From: Anaerotruncus sp. MC2020
Lineage (GTDB): Bacteria; Bacillota; Clostridia; Oscillospirales; Ruminococcaceae
Length of the DNA: 64,000 nucleotides
Assembly (NCBI GenBank): GCA_000701945.1
Contig: JNKE01000021.1
Location: forward strand, 1-64,000
Reading direction: 5' to 3'
The notes below the pieces were generated by a model. That model was not told where the DNA came from. It worked only from the letters and a program-made list of their open reading frames with translations, and did not search any database. Positions 17,212 to 26,280 of this stretch are shown in pieces; position 1 is the stretch's first letter; the number at the start of each line of letters is the position of its first letter. The translations under genes were made by a program, and so were the position numbers.

Positions 17212-18141
17212 ATGAGGGTAGTATTCATGGGAACTCCCGATTTTGCGGTGCCGTGCCTGCGCGCACTCGTTGAGGGAGGCTGCGAGGTCGCGGCGGTGTT
17301 TACTCAGCCCGACAAGCCGAAGGGCAGGGGCTACAAGATGATACCCACGCCCGTGAAGGCGGCGGCGGAGGAGTACGGCATACCCGTGTACCAGCCGCTC
17401 TCGCTCAGGAAGGGCGAGGACGCGGAGGAGAGCCTGCGGATTTTGCACGATATTGCTCCCGAGCTGATAGTGGTCACAGCCTACGGTCAGATACTGCCGA
17501 AGGAGGTGCTTGAGCTGCCGAATCACGGCTGCGTGAACATACACGCGTCGCTGCTGCCGAGGTACAGGGGAGCGGCACCTATCAACTGGGTGATACTCAA
17601 CGGCGAGATTGAGACAGGCGTGACCTCCATGCAGATGAGCGAGGGGCTCGACACGGGCGATATGCTCATCAAGCGGAGCACGGAAATCGGCGAAAACGAG
17701 ACGTATGAGGAGCTCTACGCCCGCCTCTCGGAGATGGGCGGCGAGGTGCTCATGGAAACGGTGAAGGCGATAGAGAGCGGCACGCTCTCGCCCGAGAAGC
17801 AGGACGATTCGCTGACCTGCTACTCGCCCATGATACGCAAGGAGATGAGCGCGCTCGACTTCTCGAAGACGGCGGCTGAGGTACACAACACTATCCGCGG
17901 CGTGACTGGCTTCGCGATGCTCGAGGGCAAGAGGATAAAGGTCTACCGCTCGGCGATTTCGGACAATATTGCTCCTGATGCCGAGAACGGCGCGATAGTC
18001 GATACCGACCGCTTCACCGTGAAGTGCGGCGACGGAAAATGCGTGACCTTCCTCGAGGTACAGCCCGAGGGCAAGAAGCGCATGAAGACGGAGGACTTCC
18101 TCCGCGGCAAGAAGCTGACAAAGAGAGAGCGCCTGACCTGA
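17212..18141 (+). CDS. fmt: Methionyl-tRNA formyltransferase
   Basis: 309 residues. It formylates initiator Met-tRNA using 10-formyltetrahydrofolate. The N-terminus 'MRVVFMGTPDFAVP' and the active-site stretch 'NIHASLLPRYRGAAPI' with its Asn and His, plus Asp in 'LDTGDM', are intact. The ATG at 17212 has GAGGAGG directly upstream, located in the last codons of def. A longer start inside def was rejected. Confidence 0.96.
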   Translation: MRVVFMGTPDFAVPCLRALVEGGCEVAAVFTQPDKPKGRGYKMIPTPVKAAAEEYGIPVYQPLSLRKGEDAEESLRILHDIAPELIVVTAYGQILPKEVLELPNHGCVNIHASLLPRYRGAAPINWVILNGEIETGVTSMQMSEGLDTGDMLIKRSTEIGENETYEELYARLSEMGGEVLMETVKAIESGTLSPEKQDDSLTCYSPMIRKEMSALDFSKTAAEVHNTIRGVTGFAMLEGKRIKVYRSAISDNIAPDAENGAIVDTDRFTVKCGDGKCVTFLEVQPEGKKRMKTEDFLRGKKLTKRERLT

Positions 18142-18153
18142 CGGAGGTAAGAG

Positions 18154-18858
18154 ATGAACAACGGAACAATATACAACGTGCTGACATACCACCTGACCGA
18201 CATACTGCTGCTTGTCGGTATGCTGATAGTGCCGCTGATAGCGCAGATAATGCTGAGCAGCACATACAGCAGGTACAGCAAGGTACACAGCTCGCGCGGG
18301 CTGACAGCGGCGCAGGTCGCGAGGCGCATCCTCGACCTCAACGGACTGAACAGCGTGAGGGTAGAGCGCGTGAGCGGCAAGCTGACCGACCACTACGACC
18401 CGCGTGACGATGTAGTTCGGCTGTCCGACGGCGTATTCAACAGCACATCGGTCGCAGCGATAGGCATTGCGGCGCACGAGTGCGGACACGCGTGCCAGTA
18501 CGCGGAGGCATACAAGCCGATAATCCTGAAGAACAAGCTTGTCCCCGTGACGAGCATATGCTCGCACCTGTGGTTCTGGGTATTCATCGCGGGCTGCGTT
18601 TTCACGTTCCTGCCGTTCCTGACATACGTGGGACTGGCGATGTTCTGCGCAGTGATACTCTTCCAGTTCGCGACGCTCCCCGTTGAGCTCAACGCCAGCC
18701 ACCGCGCGATGAAGACGCTCGAGGGCGACAGCATACTCGAGCACTCGGAGCTCCGCCCCGCCCGCAAGGTGCTGACAGCCGCCGCCATGACCTACATCGC
18801 AGGACTGGCGTCGTCGATAATGCAGCTCCTGCGCCTGCTCATGAGGACGAGACGATGA
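18154..18858 (+). CDS. Neutral zinc metallopeptidase, YugP family
   Basis: 234 residues. Membrane segments flank a zinc-binding 'HECGH' motif (108-112) in 'GIAAHECGHACQYAE'. The stretch 'YDPRDDVVRLSDGVFNSTSVAA' before it is typical of YugP (DUF2268-like neutral zinc peptidase) proteins. Substrates are unknown. RBS GGAGG is clear. It sits between fmt and rsmB, which are adjacent in Bacillus, and its TGA overlaps the rsmB ATG by four bases, so it is a fixed part of this operon. Confidence 0.88.
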   Translation: MNNGTIYNVLTYHLTDILLLVGMLIVPLIAQIMLSSTYSRYSKVHSSRGLTAAQVARRILDLNGLNSVRVERVSGKLTDHYDPRDDVVRLSDGVFNSTSVAAIGIAAHECGHACQYAEAYKPIILKNKLVPVTSICSHLWFWVFIAGCVFTFLPFLTYVGLAMFCAVILFQFATLPVELNASHRAMKTLEGDSILEHSELRPARKVLTAAAMTYIAGLASSIMQLLRLLMRTRR

Positions 18859-20144
18859 ACGACCCGAGATACCTTACAGTGAAGCTGCTGAGCAAGACGT
18901 TCCGCAGCGGCAGCTACTCGAATATACAGCTCAGCGCAGGGCTTGACGCCTCCGACCTCGACGATAGAGGGAAGAAGCTGTGCTCTGCGCTGTATTACGG
19001 AGTCATCGAGCGGAGGATAACCCTTGACCACATCATTTCGGGGCTGTCCTCGCGCCCGATAAACAAGCTCGACGACGAAATTGTAAATATATTGCGGTGC
19101 GGGATATACCAGATAATGTACATGGACAGCGTCCCCGACAACGCCGCGGTGAACGAATCAGTGAACCTTGCGAAGCAGTTCGGCAAGAGCAGTGCCGCGG
19201 GCATGGTGAACGCGATACTGCGCAATTTCATACGCAACGGCAAGCAGCTCACGCTGCCCGAATACGCGATAAAGCGCACATCTATCGAGTATTCGGCGCC
19301 CGAGGAGCTCGTCCGCGAGCTGATGAAGAACGACGCGCTCGACGTCCTGACCTGCAAGCACAGGGACGGCGCCTATGTCCGCAGGAACCCCCTCAGGTGC
19401 ACGGAGGAGGAGTTCGTGCGCTCGCTGTCGGAGAAGCTCGGAAGTGCGAATATTCGGCGGATAGAGGAGCTCCCCGATTGCTGGCTCGTGGCGGGCGACC
19501 TCATACATACGGACGCCTTTGAGCGCGGCTGGTTCCACGTGCAGAGCATGGCGTCGCAGTACATCTGCTCGGCGCTCGCACCGACCGAAAACGACCGAGT
19601 TCTGGACATCTGCGCCGCTCCGGGAGGCAAGACCTTCACGATGGCGGAGATGATGAACGGGCGGGGAGAGGTGTACGCGTTCGACCTGCACGAGAAGCGC
19701 GCGAAGCTGATACTCGGCGGAGCCGAGCGGCTGGGACTTGCGAATATACGGGCGTCTGCGGGCGACGCGAGGAAGTTCGACCCGAGCCTGCCGCAGTTCA
19801 CGAAGATACTGTGCGACGTGCCGTGCTCGGGACTTGCGGTCATCAGCGTCAAGCCCGAGATAAAGTACAAGAAGCTGTCGGAGTTTGACGGCTTGCCTGA
19901 GATTCAGTACAATATTGCTGACAACGCCTTGAACTATCTTGCGGTCGGCGGAGAGCTGGTCTACTCGACCTGCACGATACGCCGCGAGGAGAACGAGAAG
20001 GTCTGCGCGAGGCTTCTGCACGCTCATCCCGAGCTCGAGCCCGCAGAGCTCCCCGAGACGGGGATAGCTTCCGACCGCAGGACGGAGCTGCCGTACCGCT
20101 CGGTGAACGGCTTTTTCGTGGCAAAATTCAGGCGGAGAGTGTGA
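18855..20144 (+). CDS. rsmB: 16S rRNA m5C967 methyltransferase RsmB
   Basis: 429 residues: an N-terminal NusB-like RNA-binding domain (about 1-135) and a C-terminal SAM-dependent methyltransferase. SAM site 'LDICAAPGGKTF' and the two cysteines of the m5C mechanism, in 'DVPCSGL' and 'YSTCTI', are present. After the first of these the sequence reads 'SVKPEIKY' where R-R-x-P is usual, a small change. It modifies cytosine 967 of 16S rRNA. It overlaps the peptidase gene by four bases and precedes rlmN. Confidence 0.94.
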   Translation: MNDPRYLTVKLLSKTFRSGSYSNIQLSAGLDASDLDDRGKKLCSALYYGVIERRITLDHIISGLSSRPINKLDDEIVNILRCGIYQIMYMDSVPDNAAVNESVNLAKQFGKSSAAGMVNAILRNFIRNGKQLTLPEYAIKRTSIEYSAPEELVRELMKNDALDVLTCKHRDGAYVRRNPLRCTEEEFVRSLSEKLGSANIRRIEELPDCWLVAGDLIHTDAFERGWFHVQSMASQYICSALAPTENDRVLDICAAPGGKTFTMAEMMNGRGEVYAFDLHEKRAKLILGGAERLGLANIRASAGDARKFDPSLPQFTKILCDVPCSGLAVISVKPEIKYKKLSEFDGLPEIQYNIADNALNYLAVGGELVYSTCTIRREENEKVCARLLHAHPELEPAELPETGIASDRRTELPYRSVNGFFVAKFRRRV

Positions 20145-20163
20145 GAAAAAGGAGGTGTGTGGA

Positions 20164-21222
20164 TTGGAGAAAACGGATATATTAAGTCTGGAGCTGCCCG
20201 AGCTGGAGGCGCTGCTTGAGGCGCAGGGAGAGAAAAAATTCCGCGCAAAGCAGGTATATCGGTGGCTTCATGTTAAAAGAATTTTTGATTTTGACAAAAT
20301 GACTGACCTATCTGTCCAATTACGCGCACACCTCAAAGAATATTTTTGTATAAATGGACTATTTGTGCAGAAAAGGCTTGAATCTTCTATAGATAATACT
20401 GTAAAATATCTATATAGGCTTTCTGACGGGAACTATGTGGAGACCGTCCTTATGGAGTACAACTACGGTCACAGCATATGCGTGTCGACGCAGGTGGGCT
20501 GCAAAATGGGCTGCCGATTCTGCGCGTCTGCGATAGCGGGCTTCGTGCGGAGCCTCGAGCCGTCGGAGATACTCATGCAGATATACGAGACGGAGAAAAA
20601 TTCGGGAGTAAAGGTCTCGGGCGTCGTGCTCATGGGCATAGGCGAGCCGCTCGACAACTACGACAACGTCGTGAAGTTCCTGCGGATACTCTCGGACGGC
20701 AACGGCAATGATTTCAGCCTGCGCCATGTTTCACTTTCGACCTGCGGACTTGTGCCGAGGATATACGACCTCGCGGAGCTGAAGCTCCAGCTGACGCTGT
20801 GCATATCGCTCCACGCCGCGGACGACGAATCAAGAAGTGAAATAATGCCGGTCAACAGGGCATATAATATACAGGAGCTCCTCAAAGCCTGCCGCCACTA
20901 CATCGACAGGACGGGGCGTCGGATAACCTTTGAGTACGCGGTCATCAGCGGGGTGAACTCCTCGGATAAGGACGCGGACAGGCTCTCCGACCTGCTGAGG
21001 GGCATCAACTGCCATGTGAACCTGATCCCCGTGAATCGGGTAAAAGAGAGAGATTACCATACCGCCTCGAGCGCCGTCGCGGACTTCGCGAAGCGCCTCG
21101 GCAAGCGCGGTATCAACGCGACCGTGAGACGCACTCTCGGTAGCGATATAGAGGCGGCGTGCGGTCAGCTCAGGCGTGACGCCGCAAAGAGAGAAGCAGA
21201 GAACGGAGGTGCGGATGCGTGA
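20164..21222 (+). CDS. rlmN: Dual-specificity rRNA/tRNA m2A methyltransferase RlmN (radical SAM)
   Basis: 352 residues. It methylates A2503 of 23S rRNA and A37 of some tRNAs. The radical-SAM cluster motif is 'CKMGCRFC', followed by 'GIGEPLDNYDNV'. The start chosen is TTG at 20164, eight bases after AAAGGAGG; an upstream GTG overlaps that site. Odd: the segment 20250-20430 (N-terminal region) is far richer in A and T than the rest, with codons such as TTA, TAT, ATT and AAA that are rare nearby. The reading frame is intact across it. The gene ends overlapping prpC by four bases (GTGA). Confidence 0.95.
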   Translation: MEKTDILSLELPELEALLEAQGEKKFRAKQVYRWLHVKRIFDFDKMTDLSVQLRAHLKEYFCINGLFVQKRLESSIDNTVKYLYRLSDGNYVETVLMEYNYGHSICVSTQVGCKMGCRFCASAIAGFVRSLEPSEILMQIYETEKNSGVKVSGVVLMGIGEPLDNYDNVVKFLRILSDGNGNDFSLRHVSLSTCGLVPRIYDLAELKLQLTLCISLHAADDESRSEIMPVNRAYNIQELLKACRHYIDRTGRRITFEYAVISGVNSSDKDADRLSDLLRGINCHVNLIPVNRVKERDYHTASSAVADFAKRLGKRGINATVRRTLGSDIEAACGQLRRDAAKREAENGGADA

Positions 21223-21944
21223 GATTCAAATACGGTTCAGACATTGGTCTGAGGCGTGAGGAAAATCAGGATGCGGTCAGATGCGAATACTTCGGACACA
21301 ACGTCCTCGCGGTCGTGTGCGACGGCATGGGCGGCGAGCGTGCGGGAAGAGAAGCCAGCCAGATAGCGATAGACGAGTTCTACCAGCGCTTTTCCGACGG
21401 CTACAGCGAGAGCCTCGACGCCGACGGTATCCGCAAGCTGATGATATCAGCGGTATCTGCGGCAAACTCCGTGATATACACCAAGGCAAGGCTCGATTTC
21501 AAGAACTTCGGCATGGGCACGACCTGCGTAGCGGCGTTCGTGACCGCTGACAAGGCGTTCATCGCCAACGTCGGCGACAGCAGAGCCTACCTTATAACCG
21601 ATACAGGGATACACCGCATAACCACCGACCACAACGTCCCCGCACTGCTGTTTGAGCAGGGCAAGATAACGGAGGAGGAAATGGTCGACCACCCGCAGAG
21701 GCATATGCTCGTGCGTGCGGTAGGCGTGGAAAAGACGGTGCTGACCGATACCTTCACACTTGATTACAAGGACAAGATACACCTCCTGCTGTGCTCCGAC
21801 GGACTGTCGGGCTACTGCACGGACGAGGAGATATACGGCGTCATTTCGGAGAGCGAGCTCGACGGCATGGCGGACGGATTGATAGAGCTTGCAAACGGCA
21901 AGGGCGGACGCGACAACGTCACGGTCGCTATCGTATGGGACTGA
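21219..21944 (+). CDS. prpC: PP2C-type protein phosphatase PrpC/Stp
   Basis: 241 residues. Manganese-dependent Ser/Thr phosphatase that reverses the action of the neighbouring kinase. Metal-binding motifs are complete: 'REENQD', 'CDGMGG', 'VGDSRAYL', 'LLCSDGLSGY' and 'GRDNVTV'. The start is a GTG overlapping the rlmN stop, with GGAGG about 9 bases upstream. The phosphatase-kinase order is conserved in Firmicutes. Confidence 0.95.
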   Translation: MRFKYGSDIGLRREENQDAVRCEYFGHNVLAVVCDGMGGERAGREASQIAIDEFYQRFSDGYSESLDADGIRKLMISAVSAANSVIYTKARLDFKNFGMGTTCVAAFVTADKAFIANVGDSRAYLITDTGIHRITTDHNVPALLFEQGKITEEEMVDHPQRHMLVRAVGVEKTVLTDTFTLDYKDKIHLLLCSDGLSGYCTDEEIYGVISESELDGMADGLIELANGKGGRDNVTVAIVWD

Positions 21945-22010
21945 GTCCCGCTTTTCACGTTTTTGATGTAATGCCATATAGAACAACAGATCTGAAGGAA
22001 GGATAAGACC

Positions 22011-24452
22011 ATGGATAAGTACATTGGCAAGAAGCTGGAAGGCAGATATGAGATAACCGAGCTCATAGGCGTCGGCGGAATGGCTGAGGTCTACAAGGGA
22101 ATCGACGTTATCGACAACAAGTCTGTCGCTATCAAGATACTCAAGAAGGAGTACGCCGAGAACGAGGAGTTCCTCAGACGCTTCAGGAACGAATCCAAGG
22201 CTGTAGCAGTCCTCTCGCACCCCAACATCGTAAAGATATACGATATGGGCTTCTCGGACAAGCTCCAGTACATCGTCATGGAGTACATCGACGGCATCAC
22301 GCTCAAGGAGTACATCGAGGAGGAGAAGATACTCACGTGGAAGGACACAGTCCACTTCGTGATACAGATACTCCGCGCACTCCAGCACGCCCACGACAAG
22401 GGCATCGTACACCGCGATATCAAGCCGCAGAACATCATGATGTTCAGCGACGGCACAATCAAGGTCATGGACTTCGGCATCGCGAAGTTCTCGCGTGAGG
22501 AGGGCAAGACCGCGACCGACCAGGCTATCGGAAGCGTGCACTACATCAGCCCCGAGCAGGCGAGCGGCGGCGTTACCGACGCCAAGAGCGACATCTACTC
22601 CGTGGGAGCGATGATGTACGAGATGCTCACGGGCAGAAAGCCCTTCGACAGCGATAACCCCGTAGCTATCGCAGTTATGCATATGCACGATATCCCCGAG
22701 CGCCCGAGAGCAATCAATCCCGAGATACCCGACGGACTCGAGGAGATAGTCCTCAAGGCAATGGAGAAGGCTCCCGAGGACAGATACCAGTCCACAGCCG
22801 ACATGATAGCGGATATAGAGAAGTTCAAGGCTGACCCGACGACCACCTTCGGCTACTACGTCGAGGAGGGCGCGGACGACAACGAGAACACCCGCTTCTT
22901 CAATACACCGCAGTCCGTATCGCACGACAACGCTCCCATAGCACAGGGACAGTCCGAGCAGCCTGTACAGCAGCCCGTATATGCGGGAGCACCCGCAGGC
23001 GCAGCGGCACCCTACGGCGGACAGCAGGCATATCCCCCGCAGCAGCAGCCCTACGGCGGCGTATACAACAACGACGATTACTACGAGGACGAGGAGGACG
23101 AGGAGGACGAGCCCGAGCGTTCATCGCTGATAATCCCCGTACTCACGGCAGTAGTCGTAGTAGTCATCATCGTGGGCGTTATCATCATCTCCCTGCTCTT
23201 CACTGATATGCTGAAGGACACATCACAGAAGAACGACTGGAAGATGCCTTCTGTTATCGGCATGGACTTCAACGACGCCGTAGCAAAATACGGCAACAAC
23301 ATACAGTTCAAGGACGACGGACAGGTCTACGCTGACGCCGAGCCCGGAATAATCATCGAGCAGGACCCCTCAGAGGGCGTCGAGTTCAAGAAGGGCGCAG
23401 TCCTGAAGGTAAAGATAAGCAAGGGCATGGAGACCGTCGAGGTACCCAAGGTTACTAAGATGAACGCCGAGCTTGCCAAGGATATGCTCACACAGAAGGG
23501 TCTCAAGTGCGATATACGAAACTCGTCGAGCACCGAGAAGAAGGGCTACGTCATCAAGACCGAGCCTGAGGCAGGCGAGGAGGTACACGCAGGCTCGACT
23601 GTAATCCTCTACGTCAGCATGGGCGAGGAGGCAGGACAGGTAAGCGTTGACGACTGGGTAGGAAAGTCCATCGACGACGCGAAGATGCTTGCCGAGTACA
23701 AGGGACTCAAGGTAACAACAAAGGGCGTTGCCTCCTACGAGAAGGAGAACACCGTCGTTAAGCAGAGCATAAAGAAGGGCGAGAAGGTCGAGACGGGAAC
23801 AGAGATAATATTCGAGTTCTCTGACGGAACCAATCCTGACGGCGTAATACCGTTCACGGTAGACTTCCCCTCCGACGCAGACGGCAGATTCGTTATCAGC
23901 TTCATGATAGTCAACGACGACGGAAGCCGTGACAGCGTTGATACACGTTCGTTCTACGTTCCCGAGGAGACGAGCATCACTCAGGACGTCAAGGGCTCGG
24001 GCGAGAACGCAACAGTAAACGTTCTGCTCATGAACCTCAACAACAACAAGCGTGCCTCTATCGGTACGTATACGTTCAACTTCGCAGACAGCACGATAAC
24101 CACCAAGTCGGGCGGCGACATCGACGCGGCGCTCCGCCAGATAGACGGCTATCATCAGGAGGAGACCACTCAGCCCGAGGAGCCCGATACAATTTCTGTA
24201 CCGAATCTCATCAATGTCGATATAGACTATGCAAGGAGCATATACGGCGGTTCGTTCAATATCGTTGTAGTCAAGGAAGAACCCAAAAACGGATACAACA
24301 CTAACGCTATTATGTGGCAGAACTACGATGTGGGAACCGAGCTTGACAAGGGCTCGACCATAGAAGTATGGGTCTGCACAGGTCCCGAGCAGGGCGGCGG
24401 CGAGCAAGGCGGCGGCGACCAAGGCGGCGACCAGGGCGGCGAAACATGGTAA
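22011..24452 (+). CDS. prkC: PASTA-domain Ser/Thr protein kinase PrkC/Stk
   Basis: 813 residues. Kinase domain at about 12-275 with Lys42, 'HRDIKPQN' (Asp136) and 'DFG' (154-156). A Gln/Pro-rich then acidic juxtamembrane region leads to one membrane segment (about 372-397). Outside are PASTA repeats at about 410-475, 476-542 and 545-610, then a beta-rich region without an obvious family, and a fourth PASTA-like repeat at about 727-795. The end is Gly/Gln-rich. Such kinases sense muropeptides or lipid II and control growth and cell-wall synthesis. RBS AAGGAAGG is present, and 66 bases separate it from prpC. Confidence 0.95.
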   Translation: MDKYIGKKLEGRYEITELIGVGGMAEVYKGIDVIDNKSVAIKILKKEYAENEEFLRRFRNESKAVAVLSHPNIVKIYDMGFSDKLQYIVMEYIDGITLKEYIEEEKILTWKDTVHFVIQILRALQHAHDKGIVHRDIKPQNIMMFSDGTIKVMDFGIAKFSREEGKTATDQAIGSVHYISPEQASGGVTDAKSDIYSVGAMMYEMLTGRKPFDSDNPVAIAVMHMHDIPERPRAINPEIPDGLEEIVLKAMEKAPEDRYQSTADMIADIEKFKADPTTTFGYYVEEGADDNENTRFFNTPQSVSHDNAPIAQGQSEQPVQQPVYAGAPAGAAAPYGGQQAYPPQQQPYGGVYNNDDYYEDEEDEEDEPERSSLIIPVLTAVVVVVIIVGVIIISLLFTDMLKDTSQKNDWKMPSVIGMDFNDAVAKYGNNIQFKDDGQVYADAEPGIIIEQDPSEGVEFKKGAVLKVKISKGMETVEVPKVTKMNAELAKDMLTQKGLKCDIRNSSSTEKKGYVIKTEPEAGEEVHAGSTVILYVSMGEEAGQVSVDDWVGKSIDDAKMLAEYKGLKVTTKGVASYEKENTVVKQSIKKGEKVETGTEIIFEFSDGTNPDGVIPFTVDFPSDADGRFVISFMIVNDDGSRDSVDTRSFYVPEETSITQDVKGSGENATVNVLLMNLNNNKRASIGTYTFNFADSTITTKSGGDIDAALRQIDGYHQEETTQPEEPDTISVPNLINVDIDYARSIYGGSFNIVVVKEEPKNGYNTNAIMWQNYDVGTELDKGSTIEVWVCTGPEQGGGEQGGGDQGGDQGGETW

Positions 24453-25324
24453 GCGCAGACACAAGCGGAATAATAGTAAAATGCTTAGGGGGACTCTACA
24501 CAGTAGAGTCCCCCAATGGTATATTAGAGTGCAAGGCGCGGGGAGTATTCCGCGCAAGAGGGATAAGTCCTGCGGTGGGCGACAGCGTGACTGTCAGCGG
24601 CGGCGTCATCACGGAGATAGGCGAGCGCAGGAACTTCATCATAAGACCGCCCCTTGCCAATCTTGACCAGATACTGTTCGTGGTGTCGACGGTAAGTCCC
24701 GCCCCGAACTTCCTTATCCTCGACAAGTTCATAGCTATCGCGGAGTACAAGGGCATCGAGCCTGTGGTCGTGATAACCAAGACCGACCTCGGCGACGGCA
24801 CAGCTGTCCGCGAGGTGTACGACGCTATCGGCATCAGGACGGCAGAGGTGGACTACAGCGACGAGGAGTCCGTACAGCGCGTGCGTGAGCTCCTCAGCGG
24901 CAAGATAAGCGCATTCACGGGCAACTCGGGCGCGGGCAAGTCGACCCTGCTCAACGCCGTCGACCCGAGCCTCGACCTCGCGACGGGCGAGATAAGCAGG
25001 AAGCTCGGACGCGGCAGGCACACGACCCGTCACGCGGAGCTGTACAAGCTTGCGGGAGGCGGCTACATTGCCGATACTCCTGGATTTTCCACGTTCGAGA
25101 CGAACCGCTACGACGTTATCCGCAAGGAGGAGCTGGCGGACTGTTTCCGCGAATTTGCGGAATTTACGGACAACTGCCGCTTCCGTGACTGCTCGCACAC
25201 CTGCGAGAAGGGCTGTGCGGTCGTGGAGGCTGTAGCGGCAGGAAAGATACCGAAGATACGCCACGAGAGCTACTGCACGATGTACGAGGAGGCAAAACAG
25301 CTGAAGGAGTGGGAGCTGAAATGA
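24446..25324 (+). CDS. rsgA: Ribosome small-subunit GTPase RsgA
   Basis: 292 residues. Circularly permuted GTPase that helps mature the 30S subunit: G4 'TKTD' comes before G1 'GNSGAGKST' and G3 'DTPGF'. The C-terminal zinc knuckle 'CRFRDCSHTCEKGC' is intact, as is the N-terminal OB fold. The ATG at 24446 overlaps the last two codons of prkC. The next gene, thiN, overlaps its stop. Confidence 0.95.
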   Translation: MVSADTSGIIVKCLGGLYTVESPNGILECKARGVFRARGISPAVGDSVTVSGGVITEIGERRNFIIRPPLANLDQILFVVSTVSPAPNFLILDKFIAIAEYKGIEPVVVITKTDLGDGTAVREVYDAIGIRTAEVDYSDEESVQRVRELLSGKISAFTGNSGAGKSTLLNAVDPSLDLATGEISRKLGRGRHTTRHAELYKLAGGGYIADTPGFSTFETNRYDVIRKEELADCFREFAEFTDNCRFRDCSHTCEKGCAVVEAVAAGKIPKIRHESYCTMYEEAKQLKEWELK

Positions 25325-25956
25325 AGAGGTGCCATATTTTTGCAGGCGGAGAGCTGGGAAATATCGCGGATTACTGGTTCCCGAACCACCACGGCTATGT
25401 GATATGTGCGGACAGCGGCTACAAGCACGCGAAAAAGCTGAAAATCAAGCCTGACGTGATAGTCGGCGACTTTGATTCCTACACCAAAAAGCTCCCGAAG
25501 GACTGCGAGATAATACGGACAGTCCCCGAGAAGGACGACACGGACACGCTTATGGCGGTCAAGATAGCGATAGAGCGCGGATACGACCTGATATACCTCT
25601 ACGGAGCACTGGGCGGCGAGCGCTTCGACCATGCCTTCGCGAACATACAGACCATGCTCTATGCCCGCGAGCACGGCGCAAATATCATAATTCTCGGAAA
25701 CGGGTTTATCGGCATACAGGGAGCAGAAGAGGGCGAGGCGATGTACTGTGACGAGAGAGACCGCTGGGGTTGCAGATACTTATCTGTGTTCGCACTGACC
25801 GAGACCGTGAAAATAAAGAGCTTCAGGGGAGTGAAGTACCCCCTTGAGAACTACGAGATGAAGGCGTCGTACCCGATAGGCGTCAGCAACGAGATAATCG
25901 GCGGACAGGCTTATCTGGAGATAGAGAGCGGACTTGCCCTCATAATCCAGTCATAG
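25321..25956 (+). CDS. thiN: Thiamine pyrophosphokinase
   Basis: 211 residues. Makes thiamine diphosphate from thiamine and ATP. The conserved 'VIVGDFDSY', 'EKDDTDT' and 'GALGGERFDHAFAN' motifs are all visible. The ATG overlaps the rsgA stop by four bases. The product is the cofactor used by the oxidoreductases at 39981 and 54554, though that link is only metabolic. Confidence 0.94.
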   Translation: MKRCHIFAGGELGNIADYWFPNHHGYVICADSGYKHAKKLKIKPDVIVGDFDSYTKKLPKDCEIIRTVPEKDDTDTLMAVKIAIERGYDLIYLYGALGGERFDHAFANIQTMLYAREHGANIIILGNGFIGIQGAEEGEAMYCDERDRWGCRYLSVFALTETVKIKSFRGVKYPLENYEMKASYPIGVSNEIIGGQAYLEIESGLALIIQS

Positions 25957-26014
25957 TAACGGATTTTCCTCCCGTGAATATAATGGAGTAATACCATTGA
26001 AGGGGGGATACATA

Positions 26015-26098
26015 GTGAAGATAGTCGTCATCAAGAGCCCGCGTTTTCTGTCGGGCATACTCAGGACTATATTCGGCATCAAAAAGGAAGAAGAATAA
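26015..26098 (+). CDS. spoVM: Stage V sporulation protein SpoVM-like peptide
   Basis: 27 residues, GTG start, preceded by AGGGGGG eight bases upstream. The peptide begins 'MKIVVIKSPRFLSGILR' and ends in Lys and Glu residues. It matches Bacillus SpoVM in length, in the Lys-x-Pro-x-Phe-Leu core (Pro9) and in its amphipathic helix. SpoVM marks the curved forespore membrane and anchors the coat protein SpoIVA. It also lies in the Bacillus position, just after thiN. The gene is too short for most annotation tools. Its presence suggests at least part of a sporulation programme. Confidence 0.88.
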   Translation: MKIVVIKSPRFLSGILRTIFGIKKEEE

Positions 26099-26104
26099 AT
26101 AAGC

Positions 26105-26145
26105 AAAAAAGCCATAAGGAAGGCGGCTTCCTTATGGCTTTTTCT
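26105..26145 (+). terminator. Terminator of the housekeeping operon
   Basis: Long stem AAAAAGCCATAAGGAAG / CTTCCTTATGGCTTTTT with a GCGG loop, directly after spoVM. Confidence 0.95.
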
Positions 26146-26224
26146 AAATGAAGAATGAATAGTGGATAGAGAAGAAAGAATGATGTCGGTATCGGCTTCG
26201 CCGATATATCTGAAAAGAGCGGAG

Positions 26225-26253
26225 TTGCATTTAAAGCTGGCTTGTGGTATAAT
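26225..26253 (+). promoter_or_regulatory. Promoter for the VanZ-like gene
   Basis: TTGCAT (26225-26230), 17 bp, extended -10 TGGTATAAT (TATAAT at 26248-26253). The DNA just upstream (26188-26214) holds a copy of the GGTATCGGCTTCGCCGATA repeat. Confidence 0.85.
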
Positions 26254-26280
26254 ATAACGGTTACAGGAAAGGAAGATAAC

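Noticed and set aside
17167..18744. 525-codon open frame on the minus strand opposite fmt and the YugP gene
   Set aside because: Same reason: antisense to clear genes with conserved motifs, and its translation is Arg/Leu/His-rich low-information sequence.
25950..26014. Sporulation sigma promoter before spoVM
   Set aside because: GTCATAGT and GTGAATATAAT look partly like sigma-E/G elements, but the match and spacing are too weak to call.
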